Shown: one piece after another, positions 48,166 through 59,777 of the stretch
How positions within the stretch are numbered: position 1 is the stretch's first letter
Layout: each line of letters starts with the position of its first letter
NCBI GenBank assembly: GCA_014529385.2
Contig: CM043952.1
Location: forward strand, 150,935,057-150,999,056
DNA length: 64,000 nucleotides
Direction of reading: 5' to 3'
DNA from: Adiantum capillus-veneris
Lineage: Eukaryota; Streptophyta; Polypodiopsida; Polypodiales; Pteridaceae
Notes under the pieces: model-generated
What the model was told of the DNA's origin: nothing
Seen by the model: only the letters and a program-made list of their open reading frames with translations
The model's database searches: none
Translations under genes and position numbers: made by a program

Positions 48166-49125
48166 AATACTGGAGTAGTTGCATGGCTGACACCTCCCCC
48201 TTCATCCTTGCAGCATCATTGAATCCAAAGGACCTGGAGACTACCCTTGTAAGGACTCCAATTTTAGCCTCCTTTTTGGCAATCGCAGCTACATTTTCTG
48301 TTGAAGAGGCTTTCAGTTTCTCCACCTCTGTAGTGATGGGTGCACAAGCTGAGGAGGTACCTTCGTTGCGCAACCATAAGTCCCGCTTTGCAGCCAGGAC
48401 TGTCTTTGTAGACTTCACCTTCTCTTTTGCCTTCACTGCCTGTTGCTCAAGGTTATTGGCAAGATTATCCACCCATGTTGTGTAGAGGGGTTGAGAGGTT
48501 GTCCACATGTGTTGTAGAGGGTGGGTGGACGCTGCAGGACCGTCCAAGGCATTCTCTATCAGTCCTTCAAATGTCGGGGCTTCCTTCACGCCGTAATCGG
48601 ACATGAACTTCTATATTTTCTGATTGAACCCCCCTTTCTGGCTCTTGACATTCTCTAATACTTGATCCCCAACCAAAGCCCATGCAATCTTATGGTTTTT
48701 GGGGTCTTCTTTGGCAGCATCGCAGTATTCATATGCAAATCCCCTCGCAAACCTCGTCATGAGCTTGCTGTTGGAGGGGGCATCTTGGTAGACCTTTTGA
48801 TACAAAAGCCTGCATGTATCGTAAAGGTGGTCATGCACCTGGTGGAGGAATATCTTAGTCTTCTTCTTCTCTAGCACCTTGAACACTATTGACCAGTGTT
48901 CAGGTGGCAGATCCTTGTCTGTTAAATCCTTGGGCAGCTTTCCCTCCATGCTCTCCATATTCCTCATGCAACTACAATGCAGAATAGCAAAACCTGGAAA
49001 GTACCAAATACTCCACTGATGTTGCAAGTAAAGATGTTTGTTGCAGGGGCCGCCTGCTGTACCACCTCCGTGCTCTGAGTCGGGGTTTTGCTCTTCCTGG
49101 AGGGAGTGTTCTTCTTGGGAGTCAT
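48140..49125 (-). pseudogene. accessory ORF of the 8.2-kb transposon, one in-frame stop
   Basis: Starts at MTPKKNTPSRKSKTP (49125), which is Lys/Ser-rich and possibly a nuclear signal. A frame change or small intron near 48980 leads into PPEHWSIVFKVLEKKKTKIF and LVGDQVLENVKSQKGGF. A single TAG at 48611-48613 then interrupts a frame that continues with FMSDYGVKEAPTFEGLIE and a coiled-coil-like segment (VEKLKASSTENVAAIAKKEA). The helical C-terminus suggests oligomerisation. I recognise no family. Its position near the right TIR, opposite in direction to the transposase, resembles two-gene DNA transposons in which the second protein binds DNA, but that is inference. Confidence 0.55.
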
Positions 49126-49551
49126 CTCTACAAAGGGTGTTGCTGCAGCCTTTATGCTTTTGTGTCGGGGGCAATGGGGGTAGAGCTCCACCAGGGCTAT
49201 GGCAAAGTGCAACGGGTGCAATGGGGGGCAGAGCACGATGGCTACAACATGAAATGGGGGGAGCACAAGCTATGGGAGCAGAGCGAGCACACAAGTACAG
49301 GCGAGATTTTGAGTGACAAGCTAGTTGCATGAGAGAAAAGGAGAAAGAGGACAAGGAGTGTCTAGGCCATGATGACTGTAAGTTCAAAAAAAGGGGACCC
49401 ACAATGGTTTACATGCATCTAGATTATAGGTACATAAATTATATTGCATGAAGATTTAGAATTTCCCTCTCCCTCTTTTCCCAAATTTGAAAAACATTGA
49501 ATTTCCCTCCACCTAGGTGCTATTGGTGGTACCACCAAAAGGTGCAAAAAG

Positions 49552-49578
49552 TGGTACCACCTAAACATGCTATCACCC
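49552..49578 (-). repeat. right TIR of the 8.2-kb transposon
   Basis: Reverse complement reads GGGTGATAGCATGTTTAGGT then GGTACCA. Confidence 0.9.
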
Positions 49579-51375
49579 TTTGTGATTCCTCACCATGTTT
49601 TCAAAGAATCATTTAAAAACCTAGTGTATTAGGCCTTGACTCCTCGAAGCATAGCCACCATCCAAAAGCACCCTAATGGATGCACTTTCCACTGGGGCCT
49701 AATTGCACCTTTTACTTATCTCCCATCCTCAAGCACTCCTCCTCGGAGTTTTCACATTTTAGCAGATTCCTAATTCTATGTGCTATACATCTCATAGGAA
49801 AAATTAATAATTTTCCCATTAGCTTTGCTTGTTATGCTGACATTGAGTTGTTCGCCTAGAACTATTTCTTACAAGAAGTAAAATTCAAGAGAACCTAAGC
49901 ATGTTGGCACACCCTAGTTTCAAGTTTCAAAGGGAATATGAAGAAACTTTTGTAGCATTTGGTTCCCCAATATTATTCCGATATCCTTTACATAGTCCTT
50001 GTGATCTTATCACTTTTAAAGATGAATTTTCTTTGGTTGTTTGTTATTGCTATTTCAATAGGTTGAAGGAAAAGAGCTCTCTATCAGCTTATCAATAAAC
50101 TACTAGACTCTCATGAAATATTACTTTATTCTTACTAGTAAATCAATCCCTTTTATTTGGAAGGCCTTTGTGATTCCTCATCATGTTTCCAAAGAGTCAT
50201 TTAAAAACCTAGTGTATTTGGCCCTGGCCCCTTGGAGCATAGCCACCAACAAAAGCACCCTGATGGATGTACTTCTCATTGGGGCCTAATTTCACCTTTT
50301 CCTTATCTCACATCCTCAAGCACTCCTCCTCGGAGCTTTCATTCTTTAGCAGATTCCTAATCCTATGTGCTATCTGTCTACTGATAGGAAAAATAAGTGA
50401 TTTTGCCATTAGGTTTGCTTCTTATGCTGAGGTTGAGTTGTTCACCTAGAACTATTTCTTACAAGACGTAAAATTCAAGAGAACCTAAGCGTGTTGGCAC
50501 ACCATACTTTCAGGCTTCAAAGGCAATATGAAGAAAAGTTTTGTAGCATTTGGTTCCCAATATTAAGTACTCCGTTAGCTGTTACGGAGGCCTTATGATG
50601 TTATCACTTTTAAAGATTGATATTCTTTGTTTGTTTCTTACTGCTATTCAATAGCTTAAAATAAAAGAGCGCTCTATCAACTTATAAATAAACTACTAGA
50701 CTCTTATGCAATATTAGTTTATTTTTACCAGTAAATCAATTCATTTTTTTTGGAAGGCCTTTGTGATTCCTCACCATGTTTCCAAAGAAACATTTACAAA
50801 CCTAGTGTATCTGTCCCCGGCTCCTCTTGAAGCATAGCCACCATCCAAAAGCACCCTGATGGATGAACTTCCCACTGGGGTCTAATTGCACCTTTTACCG
50901 ATCTCGCATCCTCAAGCACTCCCCCTTCGAGCTTTCACTGTTTAGAAGATTCCTAATCCTATGTGCTATATGTTTGGTAGGAAAAATAAGTGATTTTTCC
51001 CTTAGCTTTGCTTGTTATGTTGAGATTGAGTTGTTCACCTAGAACTATTTCTTACAAGACGTAAAATTCAAGAAAATGTAAGCATGTTGGCACACCATAC
51101 TTTCAGGCTTCAAAGGCAATATGAAGAAAGGTTTTGTAGCATTTGGTTTCCCAATATTAAGTACTCCATTAGCTGTTACGGAGGCCTAAAGAATTATTTT
51201 CTTTGTTTGTTTGTTATTGCTATTTCAATAGCTTAAAAGAAAAGAGCTCTCTATGAGCTTATCAATAAACTACTAGACTCTTATGCAATATTAGTTTATA
51301 TTTACCAATAAATCAATTCCTTTTATTTGGAAGGACTTTGCGATTCCTCACCATGTTTTCAAAGAAACATTTATC
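49579..51375. repeat. satellite array, continued
   Basis: Monomer landmarks at 49899, 50489 and 51082 give spacings of 590 and 593. The array stops abruptly at AAACATTTA (51375). Confidence 0.92.
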
Positions 51376-52626
51376 AGTACTTCTGTAATCGGACACTCAA
51401 TTGTCTCGAGACACTATTATGTCGTGTTTTTTCACCAACTTATCATAATTATTTGATGAATCTAATCATTCATACCTTAGTTCAAATATGAGGTGAAGAA
51501 CATGGCCAAATTTTACTTCTTAAAATTAATAGCAAATTAAGATTGTAGTGATAAGTTTTAAGATAAAAAAATCATAATAAATTAGTGGAGTTTTATAAAA
51601 AAAATTACAATATTTTTATGAAGTGAAAACTTTCTATCAAAATAGGATTTTGCATAGATTTCAAGGTGTATGAATGTGAAAAAACTTATTATAGAGATAA
51701 TCAAGCTTTATAACTTAGTTATGAGACTAGATGTTTTGGATAATAAAAAAACCCAAATCTTGAAAACACTGACAAAGGGGAAAATTTTGGTCTTTCAAAG
51801 CCTCTTTCATTAACATGATGAAGTTATGAGGAAAAACTTAAGGTCTATAATGTATCTATAGGCAAGCACCCATCAACTAAGCATTTTTCAAGGTTTCAAA
51901 CTCATAGGCATCTTGCAAAGAACACATTGCTATGAAAAACTAATGAAAGTGTGTATATAAATTTCCCAATTTTTTCCATATGATGTATTTATATACAAAT
52001 AAGTGAGATGAATGAAAATTTCCAAAAGTAAACCTTATTTTTACGGCTAATCTTTAATAAATAAAAAATAAGAATTTTAACATGCACAATTTTTGGGATA
52101 TGACATGAATTACCAAACGTGGCTTGCATAACCATCAAATAGTATCACCTTACGTAATGGAGTCATAGATCTAGTATATATGCATCATAAGACATTGCAA
52201 ATTTAGATGAAAAATAAATGTTTTATGTAATCATTAATTGAATTTATAAACGTTGCATATTTGATCCGTATTTAATTCTAGTCACAAAGAAAAAAAATTA
52301 ACATGACAATTGTAAAAATATCAAACACATATATCAGTAGTTACCATGCCTTATTACATGCACCCTGCTCATTTTTTTCTTAAACTAGAGTGCGTGTTTT
52401 ATTAAAACATCGAGTGTTGTTTTGTGTAGGTACTTTTCATGATTGTAGTTACTATTGAGGTTGTGTATGAAAGTGATGGATTATAATTTTTATGATTACT
52501 TTGGATAACATTTTATAACTTTCCAAAAGTATTTCTTGAGATTTTTGCTAGGTTTTATGTACCAATTTATTTAAATTTGTGAAAAAAGGACATTAAAGTG
52601 TCCTTTTTAGTACCAAACTAGTATTG
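51376..52626. mobile_element. AT-rich 1.25-kb insertion in the satellite, imperfect inverted ends
   Basis: The satellite stops at 51375 and resumes at 52627 at the next monomer base, so this is an insertion. The ends show imperfect inversion: TCAGTACT at the left and TCAATACT in the reverse complement of the right. GGACACT, followed closely by AATTGTC or AATGTCC, occurs about 20 bases inside both. No target duplication longer than a base or two is evident. No ORF; strongly AT-rich. Confidence 0.6.
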
Positions 52627-52949
52627 AAAACCTAGTGTATTTGTCCCCGACCCCTCAAAGCATAGCCACCATCCAAAACCACCATGATGGATGCACTTCC
52701 CATTGGGGCTTAGTTGCACCGTTAACTTATATCGCATCCTCAAGCAGTCCTCCTCAGAGCTTTCACTCTTTAGAAGATTCCTAATCCTATGTGCTATACG
52801 TATGATAGGAAAAATAAGTGATTTTTCCATTAGCTTTTCTTGTTATGCTGAGGTTGAGTTGTTCACCTAGAACTATTTTTTACAAGAAGTAAAATTCAAG
52901 AGAACCTAAGCATGTTGGCACACCATACTTTCAGGCTTCAAAGGCAATT
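52627..52949. repeat. satellite monomer, final part
   Basis: Runs from AAAACCTAGTGTATTTG to CTTCAAAGGCAAT, then joins the next gypsy element. Confidence 0.9.
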
Positions 52950-54514
52950 AGCCTCAAAGCATCTCTATGCACATATGAGTATAATGTGACAGAGAGCCCT
53001 CAAAGCTTAGAATCTCCTCACACAACTACGGTTGGAGAGTGCTATGTTATGTCAGCAATGGCTCCTTACAAAGAAGAGAAGAGTTCTATTTATAGGTGTT
53101 TGGAAGCCCCGATTAGGATTAAACCTGATCAATTTTATTAAGAGTAACATGGGTTATGATTTTTTAAAATTTCAAATGAGAGTGCGTCTCTCTTTTCCTT
53201 TGATTCACTTGAATGTGGGCTCTAGTAGAGAGAATTATTGAGGCTGAAAGAAGAGAGATTTGAGTGAATAACTTGGGAATGTCCACTTTATTAGATAGTA
53301 GAGGGTGGGTCAGTAGTTAGTGTTAGTAATCACTAAAAAGTTAGTGGTACAATTTACAATGGGTAGAATGAGTTTGATGGTAAAAGGAGATGGTGAGTGA
53401 AGTGAGAATCCTTGAGATAGTGAAGCCTTGAAGAAGCTTGGACTTACCTTGTGTAGATTGTTAAGAATGACTGTCCATCTTCTTCTTCTTTTCTTCTTTT
53501 CTTTACACCTTCGTTGCCGATGTCGATCACCAATTGCAAAAATGATGATTCGGTGATGAGATTTCCCAATTTTGCAGAGGTTAAGCATGGCCTACATGAG
53601 ATGGTAGCTCCAAAAATTATGCAAAAAATTGAGGTGAATATTCAACTCATGGGCTGCATTTTGTATGTTGGTCACTTCTTCAAATTTCGAGCATAGATAG
53701 GCGCCAAAAATCTCACCAATAAGCCTATTTTTATGCATGCAAAAGTCTTTTAGTGGCCCTCTTTTTCGTTGAATTTGCACAATGCATCCGAGAGTGAGTC
53801 CCTCTTTGAGTCATATCATAATACAAAGCATCCAAGTTATCTTTACACATGCATGGAGGAGGATCATTGGTGAATAAAGAAATATATACATGGTGGGACT
53901 AGTGTATGGACTATTCATGGATTTTAGCTTAATGAGCACATGGTGTTTGAATTATGAGTACATAATAAAAAAATATGGAAGAATTATGGATATGAAAAAA
54001 GATATTGGAATCATATGATATGGTCCTTCTTTTGTATTATTCTGGGTGAAAGAGAAAAAAGTATGCAAGTAAAATGAAAATTATATAATAAAAGTGACTA
54101 AGGGAGTAGGAGCCAGTTTTTTGTTTCCACAAGGGTGAGGATAAAAATGTGGAGGTGATGCAAGAGGATAAAAGAAGGCATACATAGCCTAATAAAACAC
54201 ACACCTATGTATAAATATTTAAATAAAATACCAAAATAATTATAAAAAACCCTATATTTAGGCCCTATATACAATGAAATATTTACACATAAAAAGTCCA
54301 TAATATACTTTTCTTTTTTATTTTATTTATTTTTTGGCTCAGCTAGCCCAGTGACTAGCTAATTGAGGGTTTTTAAGGAGATATGGGGAAAGTCTCCTAA
54401 CTGACACACGTCTATGTACAGCGAAAGGGTGATCATAACCACAGTGTTTGAGTGATTTTGATAGGGTGAGGTAGCTCACTATGGCAATTTTGGATAGCCA
54501 AAAAACGGCTATCA
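52950..54514 (-). repeat. probable 3' LTR of the second gypsy element
   Basis: In element orientation it begins TGATAGCCGTTTTTTGGCTA just after the purine tract TGGGGGAGGGCTAA. The far end at the satellite junction does not show a clear CA end or target duplication, so that boundary is approximate. No ORF. Confidence 0.55.
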
Positions 54515-54779
54515 TTAGCCCTCCCCCAGGATGATGGTATATTCATGTACCATCGTAAAGCATCTTTTCCAAAGAGAGTGCTTCTGAGTCCTCTATGATA
54601 TCTGGTCCCTTGATAGGATTTTCATTTTGTGGCTTCTTTTCACACTCATGCTTCATGCAACAAAAGTTATATAAGATAGTCACTCTTTGATAGTTCTTCG
54701 GTAGATTCTTTGGTAGAAAGAGACTCAAATAGGACTTCAGGCGATACTTGTTTACCTTCCTGGAGTGCTCTTTACCATT

Positions 54780-57000
54780 CAAGTCCACAATTTGATATTA
54801 ACTTGAATTGAAAGCCTTCTTGACTATGTATGGCCCCTACCATCTAGTTTCAAACTTGGCATCAAAACAATTATCGAGTCGATTGTCATACCTTAGCACA
54901 AGATCTCCTTCATTGATGCCTTTGTCCTTCAGTTTCTTGTCAAGCTTCTCCTTTGCTTGTGCCTCTTGTAGCACTCATAGGCTGCTTCTCTTTTCCACTC
55001 AAGTTTCACTAATGTAAGAAGTCAATCCATCCATAGCTCTTGATCATCTTGTGCAACTTTGTCATGAAGTTTCATTGTTGGAATGTTGAGCACAATTGGT
55101 TGTAAATCCTCTTGACCATAGACCAAGTGAAATGGTGTGCACTCCATGGCTTCCCTATATGTGGTTTGATACGCTCACAAGGCACCATCCAAGAAGTCAT
55201 CCCACAACTTTGTCTTGTTTTTCACCATCTTTCTAATGATGCTTGCAATGACACCATTAGCCTTCTCCACCAAACCATTTGACTATGGGTAGTAGGGTGT
55301 GTTATGATGATGTAGAATGTGAATTGCCTCACAAAGTTCCGTGAGTAAACCCTTCCTGAACCCTAGACAATTATCAAAAACAATCTCCAAAGGTGTGCCA
55401 AATTTGCAATAAATATTAGTGTAGACAAACGTGCTCACTGTTTTCCCATTTACCTTTGCCACACTTTGAGTCTCTACCCACCTAGTCATGTAATCTATAG
55501 CCACTATTTTTTTGTTCTAGGCAGAGGACCCATAGCATCAATTCCCCACTTTTCAAAGGGTCTATTTGTAAACATAGTTTGCCTTCGACCATGGATAAAT
55601 CTTCTATTTCCATTTACCGGACAGTTGTGATAGCTTTTATACTAATGTTGGACGTCCACATGCACGCTTGGCCAAACATACCCCGCAAGAAAAATCTTCT
55701 TCAGAGTTAACTCTTTGGAAAAATGACCACCACATGCTTCCTCATGCAAACCTTTTAGAATGGCTGGAATTCCCTTGATAGTTGGTGCTCTTCTGCACAC
55801 TTGATCCTTCCCTTTTTGATAGAGGGAGCCTTCTAGGAAGAGATAGACACTTGCCTTCTTCATGAGTCTCCTCTTCTGAGCTTTTGTGAAATCTTGTGGA
55901 AACTCGCCCTCCAAAATGTAGCCAATAACGGGAGCCGATGACTCCAATTGCTGGTATCTCGGTTGCTTGACAACTGCTGCCACCATGATGACCTTCACTT
56001 CTTTCTCAACACATGTAACTGCTTGTTGTGCAAGTAAATCTGCATCTTCATTTTGTTTCCTAGGAATTTGGTATAGTTTCACTTCTTTAAACTGACATTA
56101 GGGAAAATTTGGACTCACAAAGAGGCCTTATTAGGAGTTTGACTTCCTCTCTCATGTCCAAAATGGGCGTGCGGTAAAATAATTACAAATCAACTCTAAA
56201 CTTGGTGGAGATTTGGCAGTTAGAATCTACTCTTCAAGCTCTTTCTATTGATATATAGCACGCAATGAGATTCCTCAAATTTTGAAAGATTCTATTTTTT
56301 ATTCTCTTGTGATGTGACAACTCCGTTTAGAATCTAGAGAACAACTCCGTTTAGAATCTACAGAACTTGTGATGTGACAACTCCGTTTAGAATCTAGAGA
56401 ACAACTCCGTTTAGAATCTACAGAACTTGTGATGTGACAACTCCGTTTAGAATCTAGAGAATAAAAAATAGAATCTTTTAAAATATGAGGAATCTCATGG
56501 CGTGCTATATATCAATAGAAAGAGCTTGAAGAGAAGATTCTAACTGCCAAATCTCCACGAAGTTTAGAGTTGATTTGTAAAAATTTTATCGCACGCCCGT
56601 TTTGGACATGAGAGAGGAAGTCAAACTCCTTATAAGGCCCCTTTGTGAGTCCAAATTTTTCCTAATGTTAAACAACCTATGAATGGCATGAGCTTTTGTC
56701 CTTAGTCTTTCATTTTTGCATGCCCAAATGCCTAAAATCTGCTTCAAAATGAGAAGTGCATCCCCCTTTCCCATGAGACGTCGTATACCTTGGCCAATGC
56801 ACATCTTTAAACCATGAAGTAGTGTGTCATATTCCGCTTCATTGTTGCTAGTTGAACTTGGTAGATTAACCTTCTCTTTCATGACCACCTCTCCACTTGG
56901 GTTGAGCAACACTAGCCCTCCCCCTGCTTTTCTTGTGGAAAAGCTCCATCAAAGAACAAGGTAAATGCATTAGGGATACTTTTAGGTGGTGGCAATGGGA
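54780..57000 (-). pseudogene. gypsy pol fragment: RNase H and integrase
   Basis: RNase H: LFFDGAF near 56940, then NNEAEYDTLLHGLKMCIGQG (56850-56800) and a second half starting KLYQIPRKQNEDADLLAQQA (56080). These are separated by a 578-bp insertion. The integrase H2C2 segment includes HEEACGGHFSKELT (about 55740). The core has AIDYMTRWVETQSV (55500) and PYYP followed by an in-frame stop before SNGLVEK (about 55270). The C-terminal part has FETRW, a stop and GPYIVKKAF (about 54840). Stops in the core and GPY domain make it non-functional. Confidence 0.85.
56093..56670. mobile_element. 578-bp foldback MITE within gypsy RNase H, ends like the 11.7-kb transposon
   Basis: Arms of about 216 bases (56093-56308 and 56455-56670) are near-perfect inverted copies. 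The centre (56307-56460) is 2.5 copies of an exact 60-base tandem repeat that itself contains two similar halves. The left end reads TGACATTAGGGAAAATTTGG and the right, reversed, TAACATTAGGAAAAATTTGG. The large transposon ends in TTGACATTAGGGAATTTC, so the first dozen bases are shared. The gypsy codons flanking it join across a short duplication (GTTTAA). Confidence 0.85.
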
Positions 57001-57640
57001 GTCTTACCATAGCCCGAGCGAGATTTTCCGAGCAAACTAAAACTCTAGCAAAGATTGGGTACCGGTGTTGAAGAAGTCAACCCATATCGTGCTCTCAAAC
57101 CATCGTATCAACTTTCCAAAAGAGAATGGAGCAACTGCTCTAGGTTGACCTCCAACTTGGAACTAGGGGACTACGCCTCCGTACTTGCCCCACAAAGATT
57201 TCCACCTTTGTTGGTAGTTGTATCCTTTCCAAGTTGGAGGGGATTAAATCCATAGTCATTGAAAAGTAATCCATCGAGCCATTCAAGATCGACAAGGTTG
57301 CCACCTCCCCTAATCCCAAAAAGCCACGACATCTTTTCGGAGGATCAGGCAGAGACCTTCTTGGTGACCATGCAAATAAGGCAAAAACCACTGGAGGGGG
57401 TGAAGGAGAGAGAGGGGCACGACTTCAAGGAAAAGGATGATGATGAAGGGGACGAGTATAGGGCGACACTATGCAAAGACAACATGGATGAAGATCTTGC
57501 TACAATGGTCACCATAGCTACACACAAAAGCAAGCTTGCCAGCTACCTTTCCTCACTCTTTCACCTGCGAGCAAACTCCTCTCTCTCTCTCTCTTGCTTT
57601 CTTTCTTCCTCTCTCTTTGCACGTGATCTCACACGGGCAT

Positions 57641-57641
<1 letters not shown>

Positions 57642-57714
<73 letters not shown>
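57642..57714. repeat. (GT)n microsatellite
   Basis: About 36 uninterrupted GT units. Confidence 0.95.
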
Positions 57715-57716
<2 letters not shown>

Positions 57717-58912
57717 CTGTCTTAATTTTAATAAATACACACCAAATAACAAGACGTTCAAAAGACAATTGGCTATAGATGTTTAGGCAAAGATTTGTAC
57801 ATAAACAACTCAGTCTTTGACTCATAATTGTACAACATAATAAGAATGAGGTATCATTCCAAATGAGTTTTTACAAAGGTATATGAACTATCCCAGTTGA
57901 ATCATCAAGTGTTTTCAAAGTCTGACTACAGCCTGCTAAACCTTTTTAAGCCAAGATAGAATTCTCACCTGCATCCATATAGTCAAGACAACAGATATGT
58001 TAGACTTGGCTACGTATGACAGGCTTCAAAAAACCTATCAGTTGTTATCCATGTCAAATTTAAAATTATTAGACTAGCTGTTGTCCTACATATAAAAGTA
58101 GATAAAATCTCAAGGTTTTTCTACATCAAAAGTATTCCTGCGAGAGTTGCTCTCCGTATGTTTTAAAAGAACTTCTTCTTTTTTATAATAACCATCTACT
58201 ATTAAAAATGTTGACTAATCCATATCATTCTATGTATTGCTTTAGCTAAAAAATGTATGGACAAAAACTTGCATGCAATGCTTTGTTTTGTAATTACATC
58301 CTAATATATGCTCCGAGGTCGAGCCCTTCAAATAGAACAAACCAACTACCCATAGTAGAACATAATGGCTAGAAATCTCATTGTACCCAAATGTTTCAAT
58401 ACAACAGTGGTTAATATTAAAGCTTTAGTTAAAGCAAGCTCACAAATTAAATTAATCAGGATGTGCTAGCCCTATCAAAGATTATCAAAAAGATCCATTT
58501 TTCAACCATATGTCAAGAAGTTGTATTAGCAAAAATCCAAAGTTTCAACCATTTTAGCAGAAGATATTTTTGACTTAGCAACCAAAAAAGAGAGTAGAAG
58601 ATTTATTGGATCAGAGTCAAATCTATCAAAAAATCAAAACATGGTAGTAAGAACCAGAGTTTAACTGAAATCCGAGAATATGTATGTATGTATAGGTTTA
58701 CCAACCAAAGCTAGATCTTTGACAATACACAGCAAGGTATTACAATCCTTTATAAGGTCTCATATCTCCTAGGATTTAGCCCAGATTAAGCACTCTTGTA
58801 AAAAATTCAGTATAACCAGCAGATGGAGTTTGTCAAACTAAGGTAGAAAATCTCAAAACCAAGTTTATTTAAAGCCAAAGCCAATGATGAACCTGGCCTC
58901 CAAAAAAAACCT

Positions 58913-58965
58913 GGACCAGATCAAAGGCAGTCATCCAAGAACCAAAAAGCCAAACATTAATTCAG
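58913..58965 (+). repeat. dispersed repeat copy 1
   Basis: GGACCAGATCAAAGGCAGTC and the following 33 bases recur at 62942-62992 with a few differences. Confidence 0.75.
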
Positions 58966-59713
58966 TAATCAACAGCATGTTGTATGTCAGATTTTTTGCA
59001 AGTCAAGGCCACGAGTCTTCCCATGTTACAATATCATAACCTACTCAAAGAGTACAACATGTTATGTCAATTCTTAGGTAGTAAAACCAATTTTCCATAA
59101 GTTTCCATAATAGGGAACCAAAACTACTAGAAAGATTGCATAGATTAGATTAATAACTTCTCAAGCTTAGTAAAGTGAGCAGGACTAGAGTCCAGCAAAA
59201 CCAGCTATTAGCTTTTTTAGAAGAAAAAAAAAATGCTTCTTATTTTGTGTCCAAGCTTAGATTAGTTATCAACTTTTCTTAAAAAGGTCCCCAACAAAAA
59301 ACATGACCAGAGTTCACCTATAAAAGACCAGTATTAGGAACCACTCCCACTATTTTTTATGCCCAAGTCTCTCCCATTATAGGCATATACCAAATTCAAA
59401 GAGCAAGAATGTAGGATTTTAAGACTAGTACATGGCATGTGTCAGTGAGAGATACCCCTCCCCAGGGGTCTATGCACAAAATATAAAATTTACACTTTTA
59501 TACAATTTTCAATATACATCAGAGTTGCAGAATCATTTGCATAGGAGAGGAGTTCTCAGCACTTGACCAAGCATGGAGTTTAGGCCATGAGCCGGACTGC
59601 ATCCAGAGGTACCTAGCGACTAGTGCTACCCCTGAATGGGTGTTATGAATGAAAGCATACTCAAGAAAAATATAACATTGTGGAGGGTGAATATATGTGT
59701 ACACCGCGTTGCC

Positions 59714-59717
<4 letters not shown>

Positions 59718-59773
<56 letters not shown>
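59718..59773. repeat. (GA)n microsatellite
   Basis: About 28 uninterrupted GA units. Confidence 0.95.

Positions 59774-59777
<4 letters not shown>

Larger units (their letters stand above)
41355..49578. mobile_element. 8.2-kb TIR DNA transposon inserted in the satellite
   Basis: The ends are perfect inverted repeats over 20 bases (GGGTGATAGCATGTTTAGGT), continuing with small differences to TACCA. The flanks carry a 4-bp duplication TTTG (41351-41354 and 49579-49582). The satellite monomer is continuous across the element when it is removed (271 + 322 bases, about 593). Inside are a broken transposase gene on plus (42114-46084), a compound (CT)n minisatellite, three blocks of degenerate GTGCTT repeats, and an accessory gene on minus (49125-48140). 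I do not recognise the superfamily. Confidence 0.88.
52950..57050 (-). mobile_element. second Ty3/gypsy element, 5'-truncated, with 3' LTR
   Basis: On the minus strand: RNase H, integrase zinc domain, integrase core and C-terminal GPY domain, then a purine tract (54515-54530), then a probable 3' LTR of about 1.56 kb down to the satellite junction at 52949. RT, protease and gag are missing, and no 5' LTR or primer site is found near 57050. The long LTR and the RNase H style suggest an Athila/Tat-like lineage. A foldback MITE has inserted in RNase H. Confidence 0.75.

Noticed and set aside
56307-56460. 60-base direct repeats as a CRISPR-like array
   Set aside because: No variable spacers, the copies are contiguous and sit in the loop of a foldback element in a eukaryotic genome.
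57259-57786. 175-residue plus-strand frame
   Set aside because: No recognisable domain; it ends in a (GT)n run and overlaps antisense frames equally open.
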